Shown: positions 1-8,278 of the stretch, piece by piece
Layout: every line of letters starts with the position of its first letter
How positions within the stretch are numbered: position 1 is the stretch's first letter
Origin: Arthrobacter horti
GTDB lineage: Bacteria; Actinomycetota; Actinomycetes; Actinomycetales; Micrococcaceae
Direction of reading: 5' to 3'
Assembly: GCF_030731045.1 (NCBI RefSeq)
Contig: NZ_JAVALS010000001.1
Coordinates: 780,294-844,293, forward strand
DNA length: 64,000 nucleotides
Notes under the pieces: model-generated
What the model saw: the letters and a program-made list of their open reading frames with translations, nothing else
What the model was told of the DNA's origin: nothing
Database searches by the model: none
Translations under genes and position numbers: made by a program

Positions 1-156
1 GACCTGCAGGTCTCCGGGGCGCTCGGCGCCGTCGAGGCGGAGATCTCGTCGCTCAGCACCGCCAGTGCCACGGCCCTCGACGAGCTGGACATCGCCGAAG
101 CTCCGCGGCTCGCGCTGCACACTCTCGCCGAGGCGGCGGTCCGGCGCAAGGCCTGA
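1..156 (+). CDS. Polyprenyl diphosphate synthase, C-terminal end only (partial)
   Basis: Frame 1 is open from the window edge to TGA at 154-156 and gives about 51 residues with a helical pattern (AVEAEI, ALDELDI, LALHTLAEAAVRRKA). The tail resembles the last helices of trans-isoprenyl diphosphate synthases, where a short alanine-rich helix bundle follows the second aspartate-rich motif. The catalytic motifs would lie upstream, outside the window. In related actinobacteria a prenyl synthase gene sits convergent to the Rv2175c-like gene, which is the arrangement here and supports the call. The assignment rests on tail pattern and context only; another alpha-helical enzyme cannot be excluded. 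Confidence 0.5.
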   Translation, partial: DLQVSGALGAVEAEISSLSTASATALDELDIAEAPRLALHTLAEAAVRRKA

Positions 157-195
157 GCCGGTCCTCCCCGCCGTCGGTGAAGGCCGGGGATACAT

Positions 196-225
196 CTGTG
201 GCCGGGGCGCATGCCCCGGCCACAG
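196..225. terminator. Bidirectional hairpin terminator
   Basis: A 13-bp inverted repeat (CTGTGGCCGGGGC / GCCCCGGCCACAG, loop GCAT) lies 39 bp after the stop of the partial prenyl synthase and directly beyond the stop of the convergent gene. There is no U-tract, as is common in high-GC actinobacteria. Confidence 0.6.
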
Positions 226-228
226 TCG

Positions 229-582
229 TCACCAGGCGAGAGCCGAGGCCCTGCGCCGGATCTCCGTCTTCCGGCCCTCCCGCAGCGCGTCCACGGGGCG
301 GCCCGGCAGCGACGGGTCGTCCGTGAAGAGCCACAGGAGGAGCTCCTCGTCGCTGAATCCCGCATCAGTCAGCACCGCGATGGTCCCCTTGAGGGAATCC
401 AGCACCTCTCCTCCGCGCACGAATTCGGCCGGAACACTGCGGATCTTCCGCTCACCGAGCTTCAAAGCCACCAGGACCCGCTCATCGAGCAGACCGTGGA
501 CCCGGGAGATCTTCACATCAAGCACTTCCGCCACATCCGGAAGCGGAAGCCATTCGCCCACCAGGGCTTCAATTTCACTCAC
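229..582 (-). CDS. Rv2175c-family DNA-binding protein
   Basis: The protein (117 aa from GTG 582) matches the mycobacterial Rv2175c family almost end to end: a winged-helix-like N-terminal segment (LPDVAEVLDVKISRVHGLL), then IRSVPAEF, and the signature C-terminus LLWLFTDDPSLPGRPVDAL followed by a basic tail. Rv2175c of M. tuberculosis binds DNA and is phosphorylated by its neighbour PknL; here too a Ser/Thr kinase gene lies 1.7 kb away. I chose GTG 582 because the protein then begins SEIEALVGEW, as in relatives; an upstream in-frame GTG at 615 would add 11 residues. A GGAGG abuts GTG 582 with no spacing, so the start stays uncertain. It is convergent to the partial prenyl synthase. Confidence 0.82.
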   Translation of the reverse strand: MSEIEALVGEWLPLPDVAEVLDVKISRVHGLLDERVLVALKLGERKIRSVPAEFVRGGEVLDSLKGTIAVLTDAGFSDEELLLWLFTDDPSLPGRPVDALREGRKTEIRRRASALAW

Positions 583-823
583 CCTCCAAGGGTGCCACGT
601 CCCACCACACCGCACCTAGCCCGTAGCATGGACCATCCGCCGGTCACCGGTATGACACGCCGTGGAAACTGCCAGTCATTTCACCCGTTCTTGTGCTAGC
701 GCCTATTTCATGAGAGATTCACTTTGGTCACAGATTCAACATGGCCATCACTATTCACACACGCACCACAGGCCCCACGGACACCGTTCCGTGCAGGGCC
801 CCGGACGCCAAGGACGAGACTGA

Positions 824-2158
824 ATGACGAATCACGCTTCGCCGAAGAACCGTTCGCGGGCAACCGCTGCCGCCGTCGCCACCGCCGCGATCCCCGCCGT
901 CGTCGTGTCGTCCTTCGCGCTGGCGCAGCCCGCGCAGGCGCCGGCGCCCCAGAGCCAGCCCACGGTCAAGCGGCTCCCGCAGGGGCTTGAGGCCGCCATC
1001 GCCGGCCGCAGCTCCGCCGCCCTTCTCCCCGCCGCTCAGGTGGCCACCGCTCTGCCGAGCGCGATGCGAATCGCCCTCACGGCCGTGCCGGACAGCTACC
1101 GGATCGTCTCCGGAGACACCATGAGCGGAATCGCCGGCCGCTATGGACTCAGCCTGAGTGCGCTGCTCCGTCTCAACGGCATGCGTGAGACCCAGATCAT
1201 CTACCCCGGACAGGTCATCCGCCTCAAGGCGGCGCCGTCCACCAGCGCCCCCGCCACCAGCCCGGCCGCACCGCAGCAAGGCGGCTCCGTCTACACGGTG
1301 AAGTCCGGCGACACGCTGGGCGCCATCGCGATGCGCCACGGGGTGAGTCTGGGCTCCCTCCTGTCCTGGAACGGGCTCCAGATGACCTCGATCATCTACC
1401 CCGGCCAGAAGGTCAAGGTCTCCGCCCCGGGCGCTGTGGTCCCTCAGTCCAGCGGCACCACGACGCCCACCGCGCCGAGTGCCCCCAGCACCGCCGGCGG
1501 CTACCTCATCAAGGCCGGGGACACGCTGGGCGCCATCGCCGCCCGCCACAATGTCTCCCTGGGTTCGCTGCTCGACGCCAACAAGCTGAAGATCAGCTCG
1601 ATCATCTACCCCGGCCAGCGGCTGGCGATCCCCGGCGCCGCGCAGAGCGGCGGATCCGAGGCGCCGGGAGGCCTGGTCCCGGACTCCTTCCTCGGCTACA
1701 CGTACCCGAAGGCCGTGGTCGATTCAGCCAACCGCAACAAGGCTCTCCTCAATGCCGCACCCGTGCCCACCCGCGCGGAGATGAAGCAGATCGTGGCTGA
1801 CACGGCCCGTCGCATGGGAGTCGAGCCTGCCCTGGCCATGGCCTTCGCCTACCAGGAGTCGGGCTTCAATCAGCGCGCGGTCTCACCGGCCAATGCCATC
1901 GGGACCATGCAGGTGATCCCGAGCTCCGGCGAGTGGGCCTCCCAGCTGGTGGGCCGCAAGCTGAACCTGCTGGATCCCTACGACAACGCGACGGCCGGCA
2001 TCGCGATCATCCGCTCCCTGCTGCAGACCAGCAGGAACATGGACTACGCGATCGCCGGTTACTACCAGGGCCAGTACTCGGTGGACAAGTACGGCATGTA
2101 CAAGGACACGAAGGCGTACGTCGCGGCCATCAAGGCCCACCGCGCCACGTTCCTCTGA
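824..2158 (+). CDS. Secreted LysM repeat protein with transglycosylase (SLT-like) domain
   Basis: A 444-aa exported cell-wall enzyme. A signal peptide (basic MTNHASPKNRSR, then a hydrophobic stretch ending AQPAQA) covers about residues 1-37. Three LysM peptidoglycan-binding modules follow at about 90-135, 156-199 and 226-270, each ending in IIYPGQ and joined by Pro/Thr/Ser-rich linkers. The C-terminal domain (about 310-444) is a lytic transglycosylase/lysozyme-like fold with AYQESGFN; Glu345 is the expected catalytic acid, followed by AIGTMQVIP. It probably cleaves or remodels peptidoglycan outside the membrane. Start ATG 824 has AGGA 9 nt upstream. The 240 bp before it (583-823) hold the promoter region and no gene. 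It sits next to a PASTA kinase gene, consistent with a cell-wall growth function. Confidence 0.85.
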   Translation: MTNHASPKNRSRATAAAVATAAIPAVVVSSFALAQPAQAPAPQSQPTVKRLPQGLEAAIAGRSSAALLPAAQVATALPSAMRIALTAVPDSYRIVSGDTMSGIAGRYGLSLSALLRLNGMRETQIIYPGQVIRLKAAPSTSAPATSPAAPQQGGSVYTVKSGDTLGAIAMRHGVSLGSLLSWNGLQMTSIIYPGQKVKVSAPGAVVPQSSGTTTPTAPSAPSTAGGYLIKAGDTLGAIAARHNVSLGSLLDANKLKISSIIYPGQRLAIPGAAQSGGSEAPGGLVPDSFLGYTYPKAVVDSANRNKALLNAAPVPTRAEMKQIVADTARRMGVEPALAMAFAYQESGFNQRAVSPANAIGTMQVIPSSGEWASQLVGRKLNLLDPYDNATAGIAIIRSLLQTSRNMDYAIAGYYQGQYSVDKYGMYKDTKAYVAAIKAHRATFL

Positions 2159-2170
2159 GAACGACGACCG

Positions 2171-2213
2171 AACGGCCAGGGTCCGGCACTTCACGTGCCT
2201 GACCCTGGCCGTT
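2171..2213 (+). terminator. Rho-independent type hairpin after the LysM gene
   Basis: A perfect 13-bp stem (AACGGCCAGGGTC / GACCCTGGCCGTT) with a 17-nt loop starts 12 bp after the stop codon. It separates the LysM gene from the kinase gene, so the kinase needs its own promoter. Confidence 0.65.
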
Positions 2214-2274
2214 CCGCGTTCCGGCACGGGCGCCGGATCACGGCACGGCGGGACCGCTCGCGTAGGATCGAAGG

Positions 2275-4317
2275 GTGCAAAACCGCTCTGAAGACCCGCT
2301 GCTCGGCACGATCGTGGACAACAGGTACCGTGTCCTCGAACGGATCGCCGACGGCGGCATGTCCACCGTGTACAAGGCTCTGCACATCGCTCTGGAACGT
2401 CCCGTGGCACTCAAGGTGCTCCACCCGCAACTGGCCGCGGACGAGGCGTTCGTGGAGCGCTTCGCCCGGGAGGCACGGTCCTCCGCCCGGCTCTCCCACC
2501 CCCACGTGGTGGCCGTCCTGGACCATGGCCGGCAGGGGAACCTGACATATCTGGTCATGGAGTACATCCAGGGCCGGACGCTCCGCGACGTCATCCGCTC
2601 GGAAGGCGCACTGTCGCCGCGCGTCGCGATCAGCTATCTGGCGCCCGCGCTCGAAGGCCTGGCGGCCGCGCACGACGCCGGGCTGATCCATCGGGACATC
2701 AAGCCGGAGAACGTCCTCATCTCCCACGACGGGGCCGTCAAGGTGGGCGACTTCGGGCTGGCCCGTCTCGCGACCACCCGCACCAGCACCGGCGAGCTCC
2801 TGGGCACGGCCGCGTACCTCTCCCCGGAGCTGTTCCAGCGGCAGGACGCCGATGCCCGCAGTGACGTGTACTCCTGCGGCATCCTCCTCTACGAGCTCCT
2901 CACCGGGTCGGTGCCGTTCACGGGTGACATGCCCATCCAGGTGGCCTACCAACACGTCAATGACGCGGTCCCGGCTCCGTCGCTGAAGCGTCCGGGGCTG
3001 GCGCAGGACTTCGATGAGCTGGTCCAGTGGGCCACCGCCAAGGACCCCGACCAGCGGCCCGTCGACGCGGGAGCGTTCCTCGGCGAGCTGCGCCACGTCT
3101 CGGCCGCGCTGCCGCCCGAAGCACTCGATCTCGCGGCGCCGCCGGCCGCGCGTCCCACCGCCGAGGCGGCCACGGAGGCCATCGGCCTGTTCGGCCACGC
3201 CACTGAGGCCCTGAGCGCCGCCGGTTCGGCCACCCAGGTCCTCAGCCCGGAGCACGACCCGACGTCGGTCCTCGGCCCGCTGCCCGGCCAGGATGCCACG
3301 ACCGTCCTTCCGGCGGCGACTCCCGAGGCCTCGCCGAGCAAGCGGGAGCAGCGGCGCCTCGACAAGGAGGAGGCCAGGAGGCGTGAACGGGCACTGGCGA
3401 CGCCGACGCGGCAGCTGCGTTCCGGCAATCCTCGGCGCCGCGGCTTGCTCTGGGCGGGTCTCATCGTGCTGCTGGCCGTGCTCGCGGCACTGGCAGGCTG
3501 GTTCTTCGCAATGGGCCCCGGCGCTCAAGTCACCCTTCCGGATCTGAAGAATCAGCCCTCGGGTCAGGCGTCCGACATCCTGAACGGCTACGGGGTCCAT
3601 TCGAGCGAGCAGCAGGTCTTCGATGACAAGGTCGGCCGCGGTCTCGTGGTGGCCACGGAGCCCGCGGCGGGCACCGTGATCCGTAAATTCGAAAGCGTGC
3701 AGCTCCTGGTCTCCAAGGGCCCACAGCTGTTCGCGGTCCCGAGCCTGAGCGGGCAGAGCCTCGACGCCGCCCGCACGGCGCTCACCGAGGCGAACCTGGC
3801 GACCGGCACCGCGTCACAGGACTTCAGCGACTCCGTGCCCGCCGGCCGGATCATCGGTCAGGACCCGTCCGCCGGGACACTGCTGCGCCGGGAGTCCCCG
3901 GTGAACCTGGTGGTGTCCAAGGGGCCTCAGCCGATTCCCGTACCGTCCGTGCTCGGCCTGGGCGCCGACGAGGCGGCCAAGAAGCTGCAAGCCGCGGGGC
4001 TCGCAGCGTCCGTCGCTCCGGAGCAGGTCTTCAGCAAGGAGGTCCCGGCGGGCAAGGTGGTCACGCAGAAGCCCGCCGGGGGCACCCTTTTCAAGGGGCA
4101 GACGGTCACTCTGACCGTCTCCAAGGGACCGCGCATGGTGAAGGTGCCCGATGTCTTCGGCAAGTCGGAGAAGGACGCCGTCCAGATCCTCCAGGCGGCC
4201 GGCTTCACGGTGCAGAGCGACTACACCTACGGGCGGCCCATCTTCGGGCTGGTGGCCGGACAGGACAAGACCGGCGAGCAGCCCGAAGGCTCCACGATCA
4301 CCATCACGGTCGCCTAG
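2275..4317 (+). CDS. PASTA-domain eukaryotic-like Ser/Thr protein kinase (PknL/PknB/Stk type)
   Basis: A 680-aa membrane kinase. The N-terminal kinase domain (about 18-275) has a glycine loop ADGGMSTVY, Lys47 in VALKVL, catalytic HRDIKPEN with Asp141, and DFG with Asp159. A Thr/Ala-rich juxtamembrane linker and basic patch precede one membrane helix (about 390-412). Four extracellular PASTA repeats (about 418-680), each closing with a VSKGP-like motif, should sense muropeptides or lipid II. By position beside the Rv2175c-like gene it corresponds to mycobacterial PknL, but as I recall PknL lacks PASTA repeats. Likely substrates encoded nearby are the Rv2175c-like protein and GarA. GTG 2275 has no clear Shine-Dalgarno; TAGGAT ends exactly 6 nt upstream, suggesting a leaderless mRNA. 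Its last 14 nt overlap the convergent marR gene. Confidence 0.9.
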   Translation: MQNRSEDPLLGTIVDNRYRVLERIADGGMSTVYKALHIALERPVALKVLHPQLAADEAFVERFAREARSSARLSHPHVVAVLDHGRQGNLTYLVMEYIQGRTLRDVIRSEGALSPRVAISYLAPALEGLAAAHDAGLIHRDIKPENVLISHDGAVKVGDFGLARLATTRTSTGELLGTAAYLSPELFQRQDADARSDVYSCGILLYELLTGSVPFTGDMPIQVAYQHVNDAVPAPSLKRPGLAQDFDELVQWATAKDPDQRPVDAGAFLGELRHVSAALPPEALDLAAPPAARPTAEAATEAIGLFGHATEALSAAGSATQVLSPEHDPTSVLGPLPGQDATTVLPAATPEASPSKREQRRLDKEEARRRERALATPTRQLRSGNPRRRGLLWAGLIVLLAVLAALAGWFFAMGPGAQVTLPDLKNQPSGQASDILNGYGVHSSEQQVFDDKVGRGLVVATEPAAGTVIRKFESVQLLVSKGPQLFAVPSLSGQSLDAARTALTEANLATGTASQDFSDSVPAGRIIGQDPSAGTLLRRESPVNLVVSKGPQPIPVPSVLGLGADEAAKKLQAAGLAASVAPEQVFSKEVPAGKVVTQKPAGGTLFKGQTVTLTVSKGPRMVKVPDVFGKSEKDAVQILQAAGFTVQSDYTYGRPIFGLVAGQDKTGEQPEGSTITITVA

Positions 4318-4771
4318 GCGGGATCCTCCAGGCCTCCCCGGTGCCCGGATGCGCTTCCAGGAGTGAGTCCAGGAGGCGCTTGAGCTGTTCCCGGTCCTCC
4401 GCGTCCAGGGTGGAGAAGTACTCCTCCCCCCGCTGAGCCCGGACAGCCCAGATGCGGCGTTCCAGCTCCCGCCCCTCTGCCGTGGCGGCCAGGAGCATCG
4501 CCCGGCCATCCATGGGGTCCTCGGCGCGCACGATCAGGCCTTCCGATTCCAGCTGAGCGATCACCTCGGCCGCCGATCGGGGGGCGATCCGCAGCATGGC
4601 CGCAACGTCACGCTGGCGTGGCGGATCGCCATCATGCGTGGCGATCACGTGCAGCGCCCGCCACTGGTGCGGGGAGATCCCGAACGGTGCCAGATCCGCC
4701 ATCCAGCTGCGGCGCAGGCCGCGGGAGACGGAGTGGACCAGATCGGCGAGCTCCATGCGATCTGAATTCAT
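4304..4771 (-). CDS. MarR-family transcriptional regulator
   Basis: A 155-aa winged-helix regulator. The core has the MarR pattern: GISPHQWRALHVIA, the recognition region RDVAAMLRIAPRSAAEVIAQ, and wing LIVRAEDPMDGRAMLLAAT, with dimerisation helices at both ends (ELADLVHSVSRGLR; EDREQLKRLLDSLL). Start ATG 4771 is preceded by GTGAAGAC. The gene is divergent from an ABC exporter with 121 bp between starts, and a palindrome suited to a MarR dimer lies in that gap, so it probably represses both itself and the exporter and is released by a drug-like ligand. Its 3' end runs 14 nt into the kinase gene on the other strand, so the stop codon lies inside that gene. Confidence 0.88.
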   Translation of the reverse strand: MNSDRMELADLVHSVSRGLRRSWMADLAPFGISPHQWRALHVIATHDGDPPRQRDVAAMLRIAPRSAAEVIAQLESEGLIVRAEDPMDGRAMLLAATAEGRELERRIWAVRAQRGEEYFSTLDAEDREQLKRLLDSLLEAHPGTGEAWRIPPRRP

Positions 4772-4801
4772 GTCTTCACTGTAGCGCCAGGGAATAGATT
4801 G

Positions 4802-4814
4802 AGAGGTAACCTCT
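4802..4814. promoter_or_regulatory. Candidate MarR operator
   Basis: AGAGGTAACCTCT is a perfect 6-bp inverted repeat about a central A, in an AT-richer stretch between the divergent marR (start 4771) and ABC exporter (start 4893) genes. Position and size fit a MarR dimer site; binding is inferred. Confidence 0.45.
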
Positions 4815-4892
4815 TTATATGTGTGACGGGAGTGCACGCTCCCCCGCGGCGGACCCGGCCCGCCCACCCTTCTTCCAGCCAGGAGGCCATGA

Positions 4893-6755
4893 ATGACGCA
4901 CGGAGCCGTTCCCCACAGCCCTCGCGCCGGCGCAGGCCGCATGATGGGCGGCCCCGGCCGGGTGAGCAAGGCCGATCGCTCCCAGCTGGCCCAGCACCCG
5001 GTGAGCAAACGCCGGATCGCGGCGCTCTTCTCGGCGTACACGCGGCCGCTGCTGCTGGTGGTGGTCCTCATCACCGGAAGCTCGGTGGTCTCGCTCTTCC
5101 AGCCCTTCCTGGTGCGCGGCGTGATCGACGACGCGCTGCCGCACGGGCGCGTCCAGCTGCTGGTCCTCCTAGTCCTCGGCATGGTCGCCGTCGCGGCCGT
5201 CAACGCCGTCATCGGCGTGTGGCAGACCTGGATCTCCACGCGCGTCGGCCAGGGCGTCATGCACGATCTGCGAACGCGGCTGTTCGGACACCTCCAGGCC
5301 CAGTCCCTGGGGTTCTTCACCCGGACCCACGGCGGTGAAGTGCAGTCGCGCATGACCAACGACATCAACGGGATGCAGAACCTGGTCACCAACACGGCCA
5401 CCGCGGTGGCATCCAATGTGACCACCGCCATCGGCACGATGATCGCCATGGTGGCGCTCTCCCCCTGGCTCAGCCTGGTCTCACTCCTGGTGCTCCCGCC
5501 TTCCGTGTGGGTGGCCCGCAAGGTGGCCCTGCAGCGCCGTGACATCACGGCGAAGCAGCAGGCCAAGATGGCAGAACTGCAGACGTATGTGGACGAGGGC
5601 CTCTCCGTGTCCGGGATCCGCCTGGCCAAGACCCTCGGATCGACCGGGCGCGATGCTCTCCGCTTCGGTGAGGCGAGCCGGGATCTGGCCGAGCTGGAGA
5701 TGCACTCTCAGCTGGCCGGCCGCTGGCGCATGGCCGCTCTCCAGGTGGTCTTCGCCGCCATCCCGGCCGTCATCTACCTGGCAGCCGGGTTCCCGGTCGG
5801 TGGGGCGGGCCTCTCGATCGGAACGATCGTGGCCTACACGGCTCTGCAGTCGGGGCTTCTGCGCCCCGTCATGGGCCTCATGAGCGTGGGTGTTCAGTGG
5901 GTGACGGCCATGGCGTTCTTCTCCCGGATCTTCGAGTGGCTGGACCTGGTGCCGGAGATCAAAGAGCCGGAGAACCCGGTCGCCGTGGACCCGGCCCGCG
6001 TCCGCGGCGAGGTCCGCTTCGAGCAGGTCTCCTTCTCCTACCCCGGCAGCGACCGCGAGGTGCTCCACGACGTCAGCGTGAGGATCCCCGCAGGCACCAC
6101 CACCGCCGTCGTCGGCCACACCGGTTCCGGCAAGTCGACGCTGGCGTCCCTCCTCCCCCGGCTGAACGACACCGGCGCCGGGCGGGTCACGATCGATGGC
6201 GTCGACGTCAGGGACTTCAGCTTCGACGATCTGGCGAAGCTCGTCGGCGTCGTCTCGCAGGAGACGTACCTGGTGCACGCCTCCGTGCGGGACAATCTGC
6301 TGATCGCCGCCCCTGATGCCTCGGACGATGTCCTCTGGGAGGCACTCGAGGCGGCCCATGTGGCGGAGCTGGTCCGCGGCCTGCCCGGCGGGCTGGACAC
6401 CATGGTGGGTGCCCGGGGCCACCGCTTCTCCGGCGGGGAGCAGCAGCGCCTGGCCATCGCTCGGACCCTCCTGCGCAACCCCCGGGTCCTGGTGCTGGAC
6501 GAGGCCACGAGCGCTCTGGACAATACCACGGAGGCTCAGGTGCAGGCGGCCCTGGACCACCTGGCCGCCACCCGCACCACCCTGACCATCGCACACCGCC
6601 TGTCCACGGTGGAGGATGCGGACCAGATCGTGGTGCTCGACGACGGCCAGGTGCTGGAGCGCGGCACCGCACCGGAGCTGCGGGCCGCCGGCGGCGCGTT
6701 CGCCGAGCTGTCCGCGCGGCAGCTCATCGAAGACGACGAAGCCCAGGTCCGCTGA
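4893..6755 (+). CDS. ABC exporter half-transporter (membrane domain fused to ATPase)
   Basis: A 620-aa exporter of the MsbA/LmrA (ABCB) type. The membrane domain (about 45-345) has about six hydrophobic helices, beginning PLLLVVVLITGSSVV. The nucleotide-binding domain (about 375-605) shows Walker A GHTGSGKST, Q-loop VVSQETYL, signature FSGGEQQRLAIAR, Walker B VLVLDEATSALD and switch TIAHRLST. It likely works as a homodimer, since no partner is encoded next to it, and exports a lipophilic drug or lipid. AGGAGG ends 6 nt before ATG 4893. The divergent MarR gene is its probable repressor. The substrate cannot be read from the sequence. Confidence 0.9.
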   Translation: MTHGAVPHSPRAGAGRMMGGPGRVSKADRSQLAQHPVSKRRIAALFSAYTRPLLLVVVLITGSSVVSLFQPFLVRGVIDDALPHGRVQLLVLLVLGMVAVAAVNAVIGVWQTWISTRVGQGVMHDLRTRLFGHLQAQSLGFFTRTHGGEVQSRMTNDINGMQNLVTNTATAVASNVTTAIGTMIAMVALSPWLSLVSLLVLPPSVWVARKVALQRRDITAKQQAKMAELQTYVDEGLSVSGIRLAKTLGSTGRDALRFGEASRDLAELEMHSQLAGRWRMAALQVVFAAIPAVIYLAAGFPVGGAGLSIGTIVAYTALQSGLLRPVMGLMSVGVQWVTAMAFFSRIFEWLDLVPEIKEPENPVAVDPARVRGEVRFEQVSFSYPGSDREVLHDVSVRIPAGTTTAVVGHTGSGKSTLASLLPRLNDTGAGRVTIDGVDVRDFSFDDLAKLVGVVSQETYLVHASVRDNLLIAAPDASDDVLWEALEAAHVAELVRGLPGGLDTMVGARGHRFSGGEQQRLAIARTLLRNPRVLVLDEATSALDNTTEAQVQAALDHLAATRTTLTIAHRLSTVEDADQIVVLDDGQVLERGTAPELRAAGGAFAELSARQLIEDDEAQVR

Positions 6756-6776
6756 CGGGTGTCAGACGGCCTGGGC
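6741..6776. terminator. Bidirectional hairpin between exporter and aroG
   Basis: An imperfect inverted repeat with GCCCAGG / CCTGGGC outer arms and CTGA / TCAG inner arms covers the exporter stop codon and lies 22 bp beyond the aroG stop on the other strand. It probably ends both convergent transcripts. Confidence 0.5.
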
Positions 6777-6798
6777 CTCGTGGCGGTCCGGGCGGGAC

Positions 6799-8202
6799 TC
6801 AGCGCTTGGCGAGCGACCCCGCCACCAGGAATGCGAGTTCCAGGGACTGCATGTGGTTCAGGCGCGGGTCGCACACGGACTCGTAGCGATCCTCGAAGGC
6901 GGCCTCGTCGATGGGATCGGCACCGCCCAGGCACTCGGCGACGTCGTCACCGGTCATCTCCACGTGCAGGCCGCCCGGGAAGGTGCCGAGGGACTCGTGG
7001 ACCTCGAAGAAGCCGCGGACCTCGTCCATGACGTCGTCGAAGCGACGGGTCTTGTAGCCGTTCTTGCTGGTGACGGTGTTGCCGTGCATGGGGTCGGTGA
7101 CCCAGAGGACCTGCGCCCCGGAGGCGGTGACCTTCTCCACGATGGGCGGCAGGTTCTCGCGGATCTTGCCGGCACCCATGCGGGTGATGAAGGTGAGGCG
7201 GCCGGGCTCGCGGTTCGGGTCCAGCTTGTCGATCAGGCGCAGCGCGTCGTCGCCCGTGGTGCTCGGGCCGAGCTTGACGCCGATGGGGTTGCGTACGCGG
7301 GACAGGAAGTCGATGTGGGCGTGGTCCAGCTCGCGAGTCCGCTCACCGATCCAGAGGAAGTGCGAGGACGTGTCGTACGGGAAGCCCGTGCGGGAGTCGA
7401 TGCGGGTCAGGGCACGCTCGTAGTCCAGCAGGAGGGCTTCGTGGCTGGCGAAGAACTCGACACGGCGCAGGGCCTCGAAGTCGGCGCCGCAGGACTGCAT
7501 GAACGTGATGGCGCGGTCGATGTCCTTGGCCAGGGACTCGTAACGGGCGTGGGCGGGGTTGGCCGTGAAGCCCTTGTTCCACTGGTGCACCAGGCGCAGA
7601 TCGGCGAAGCCGCCCGTGGTGAAGGCCCGGATGAGGTTCAGCGTGGAGGCCGAGGTGTGGTACGCGCGGAGCATGCGGCCTGCGTCGTGGGCGCGGGATT
7701 CCGGGGTGAAGTCGTAGCCGTTGACGATGTCACCGCGGTACGCGGGGAGGGTCACACCGTCGCGGGTCTCATCGTTGGAGGAGCGCGGCTTGGCGAACTG
7801 ACCGGCCATGCGGCCCATCTTGATCACGGGGAGGGAAGCGCCGTAGGTCAGCACGACCGCCATCTGCAGGATCGTCTTCACCCGGGAGGAGATGCGGTCG
7901 GCCGTGGCGGCCTCGAACGTCTCCGCGCAGTCGCCGCCCTGGAGCAGGAAGGCCTTACCCTGTGCCGCGGCGGCGAGACGCTCCCGGAGGACGTCCACCT
8001 CGCCCGCGAACACGAGCGGCGGAAGGATGGAGAGCTCCTTGACCGATGCCGCGAAGACCTCGGGATCGGCCCAGGTGGGCTGCTGGTTGATCGGCAACGA
8101 GCGCCAGGTGTCCAGTCCGGGATAGTCCGCGGCGCCGCTCTGGGAGGCGGCTTCGAAGGCCGCGATGGAATCGTTGGTCGCTGCGGTGGAAAGCTCAGTC
8201 AC
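6799..8202 (-). CDS. aroG: Class II 3-deoxy-7-phosphoheptulonate (DAHP) synthase
   Basis: 467 aa, the usual size for plant-type/actinobacterial class II DAHP synthases. This enzyme condenses phosphoenolpyruvate and erythrose 4-phosphate as the first step of the shikimate pathway. Family signatures include FLLQGGDCAETF, QMAVVLTYGASLPVIK, GQFAKPRS, YRGDIVNGYDF, FFASHEALLLDYERALTR, WIGERTRELD, VGVKLGPSTT-type PIGVKLGPSTT, VTDPMHGNT and CDPRLNHMQSLELAF. It aligns along its length with M. tuberculosis AroG from memory. GTG 8202 is preceded by AGAGG at very short spacing; no better in-frame start exists before the conserved region. It lies 76 bp downstream of the acyltransferase gene on the same strand and may be cotranscribed. 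Confidence 0.95.
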   Translation of the reverse strand: MTELSTAATNDSIAAFEAASQSGAADYPGLDTWRSLPINQQPTWADPEVFAASVKELSILPPLVFAGEVDVLRERLAAAAQGKAFLLQGGDCAETFEAATADRISSRVKTILQMAVVLTYGASLPVIKMGRMAGQFAKPRSSNDETRDGVTLPAYRGDIVNGYDFTPESRAHDAGRMLRAYHTSASTLNLIRAFTTGGFADLRLVHQWNKGFTANPAHARYESLAKDIDRAITFMQSCGADFEALRRVEFFASHEALLLDYERALTRIDSRTGFPYDTSSHFLWIGERTRELDHAHIDFLSRVRNPIGVKLGPSTTGDDALRLIDKLDPNREPGRLTFITRMGAGKIRENLPPIVEKVTASGAQVLWVTDPMHGNTVTSKNGYKTRRFDDVMDEVRGFFEVHESLGTFPGGLHVEMTGDDVAECLGGADPIDEAAFEDRYESVCDPRLNHMQSLELAFLVAGSLAKR

Positions 8203-8278
8203 GCCTCTGATTCTAGACTCCCGCGCGTGAGGCACCCGCGCCCGGTCCACAACGCGGACAACGACGGCGCGGCGCCGC

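Noticed and set aside
583..823. Possible c-di-AMP (ydaO) riboswitch upstream of the LysM gene
   Set aside because: Such leaders precede many actinobacterial cell-wall hydrolase genes, but the conserved core sequences were not found here.
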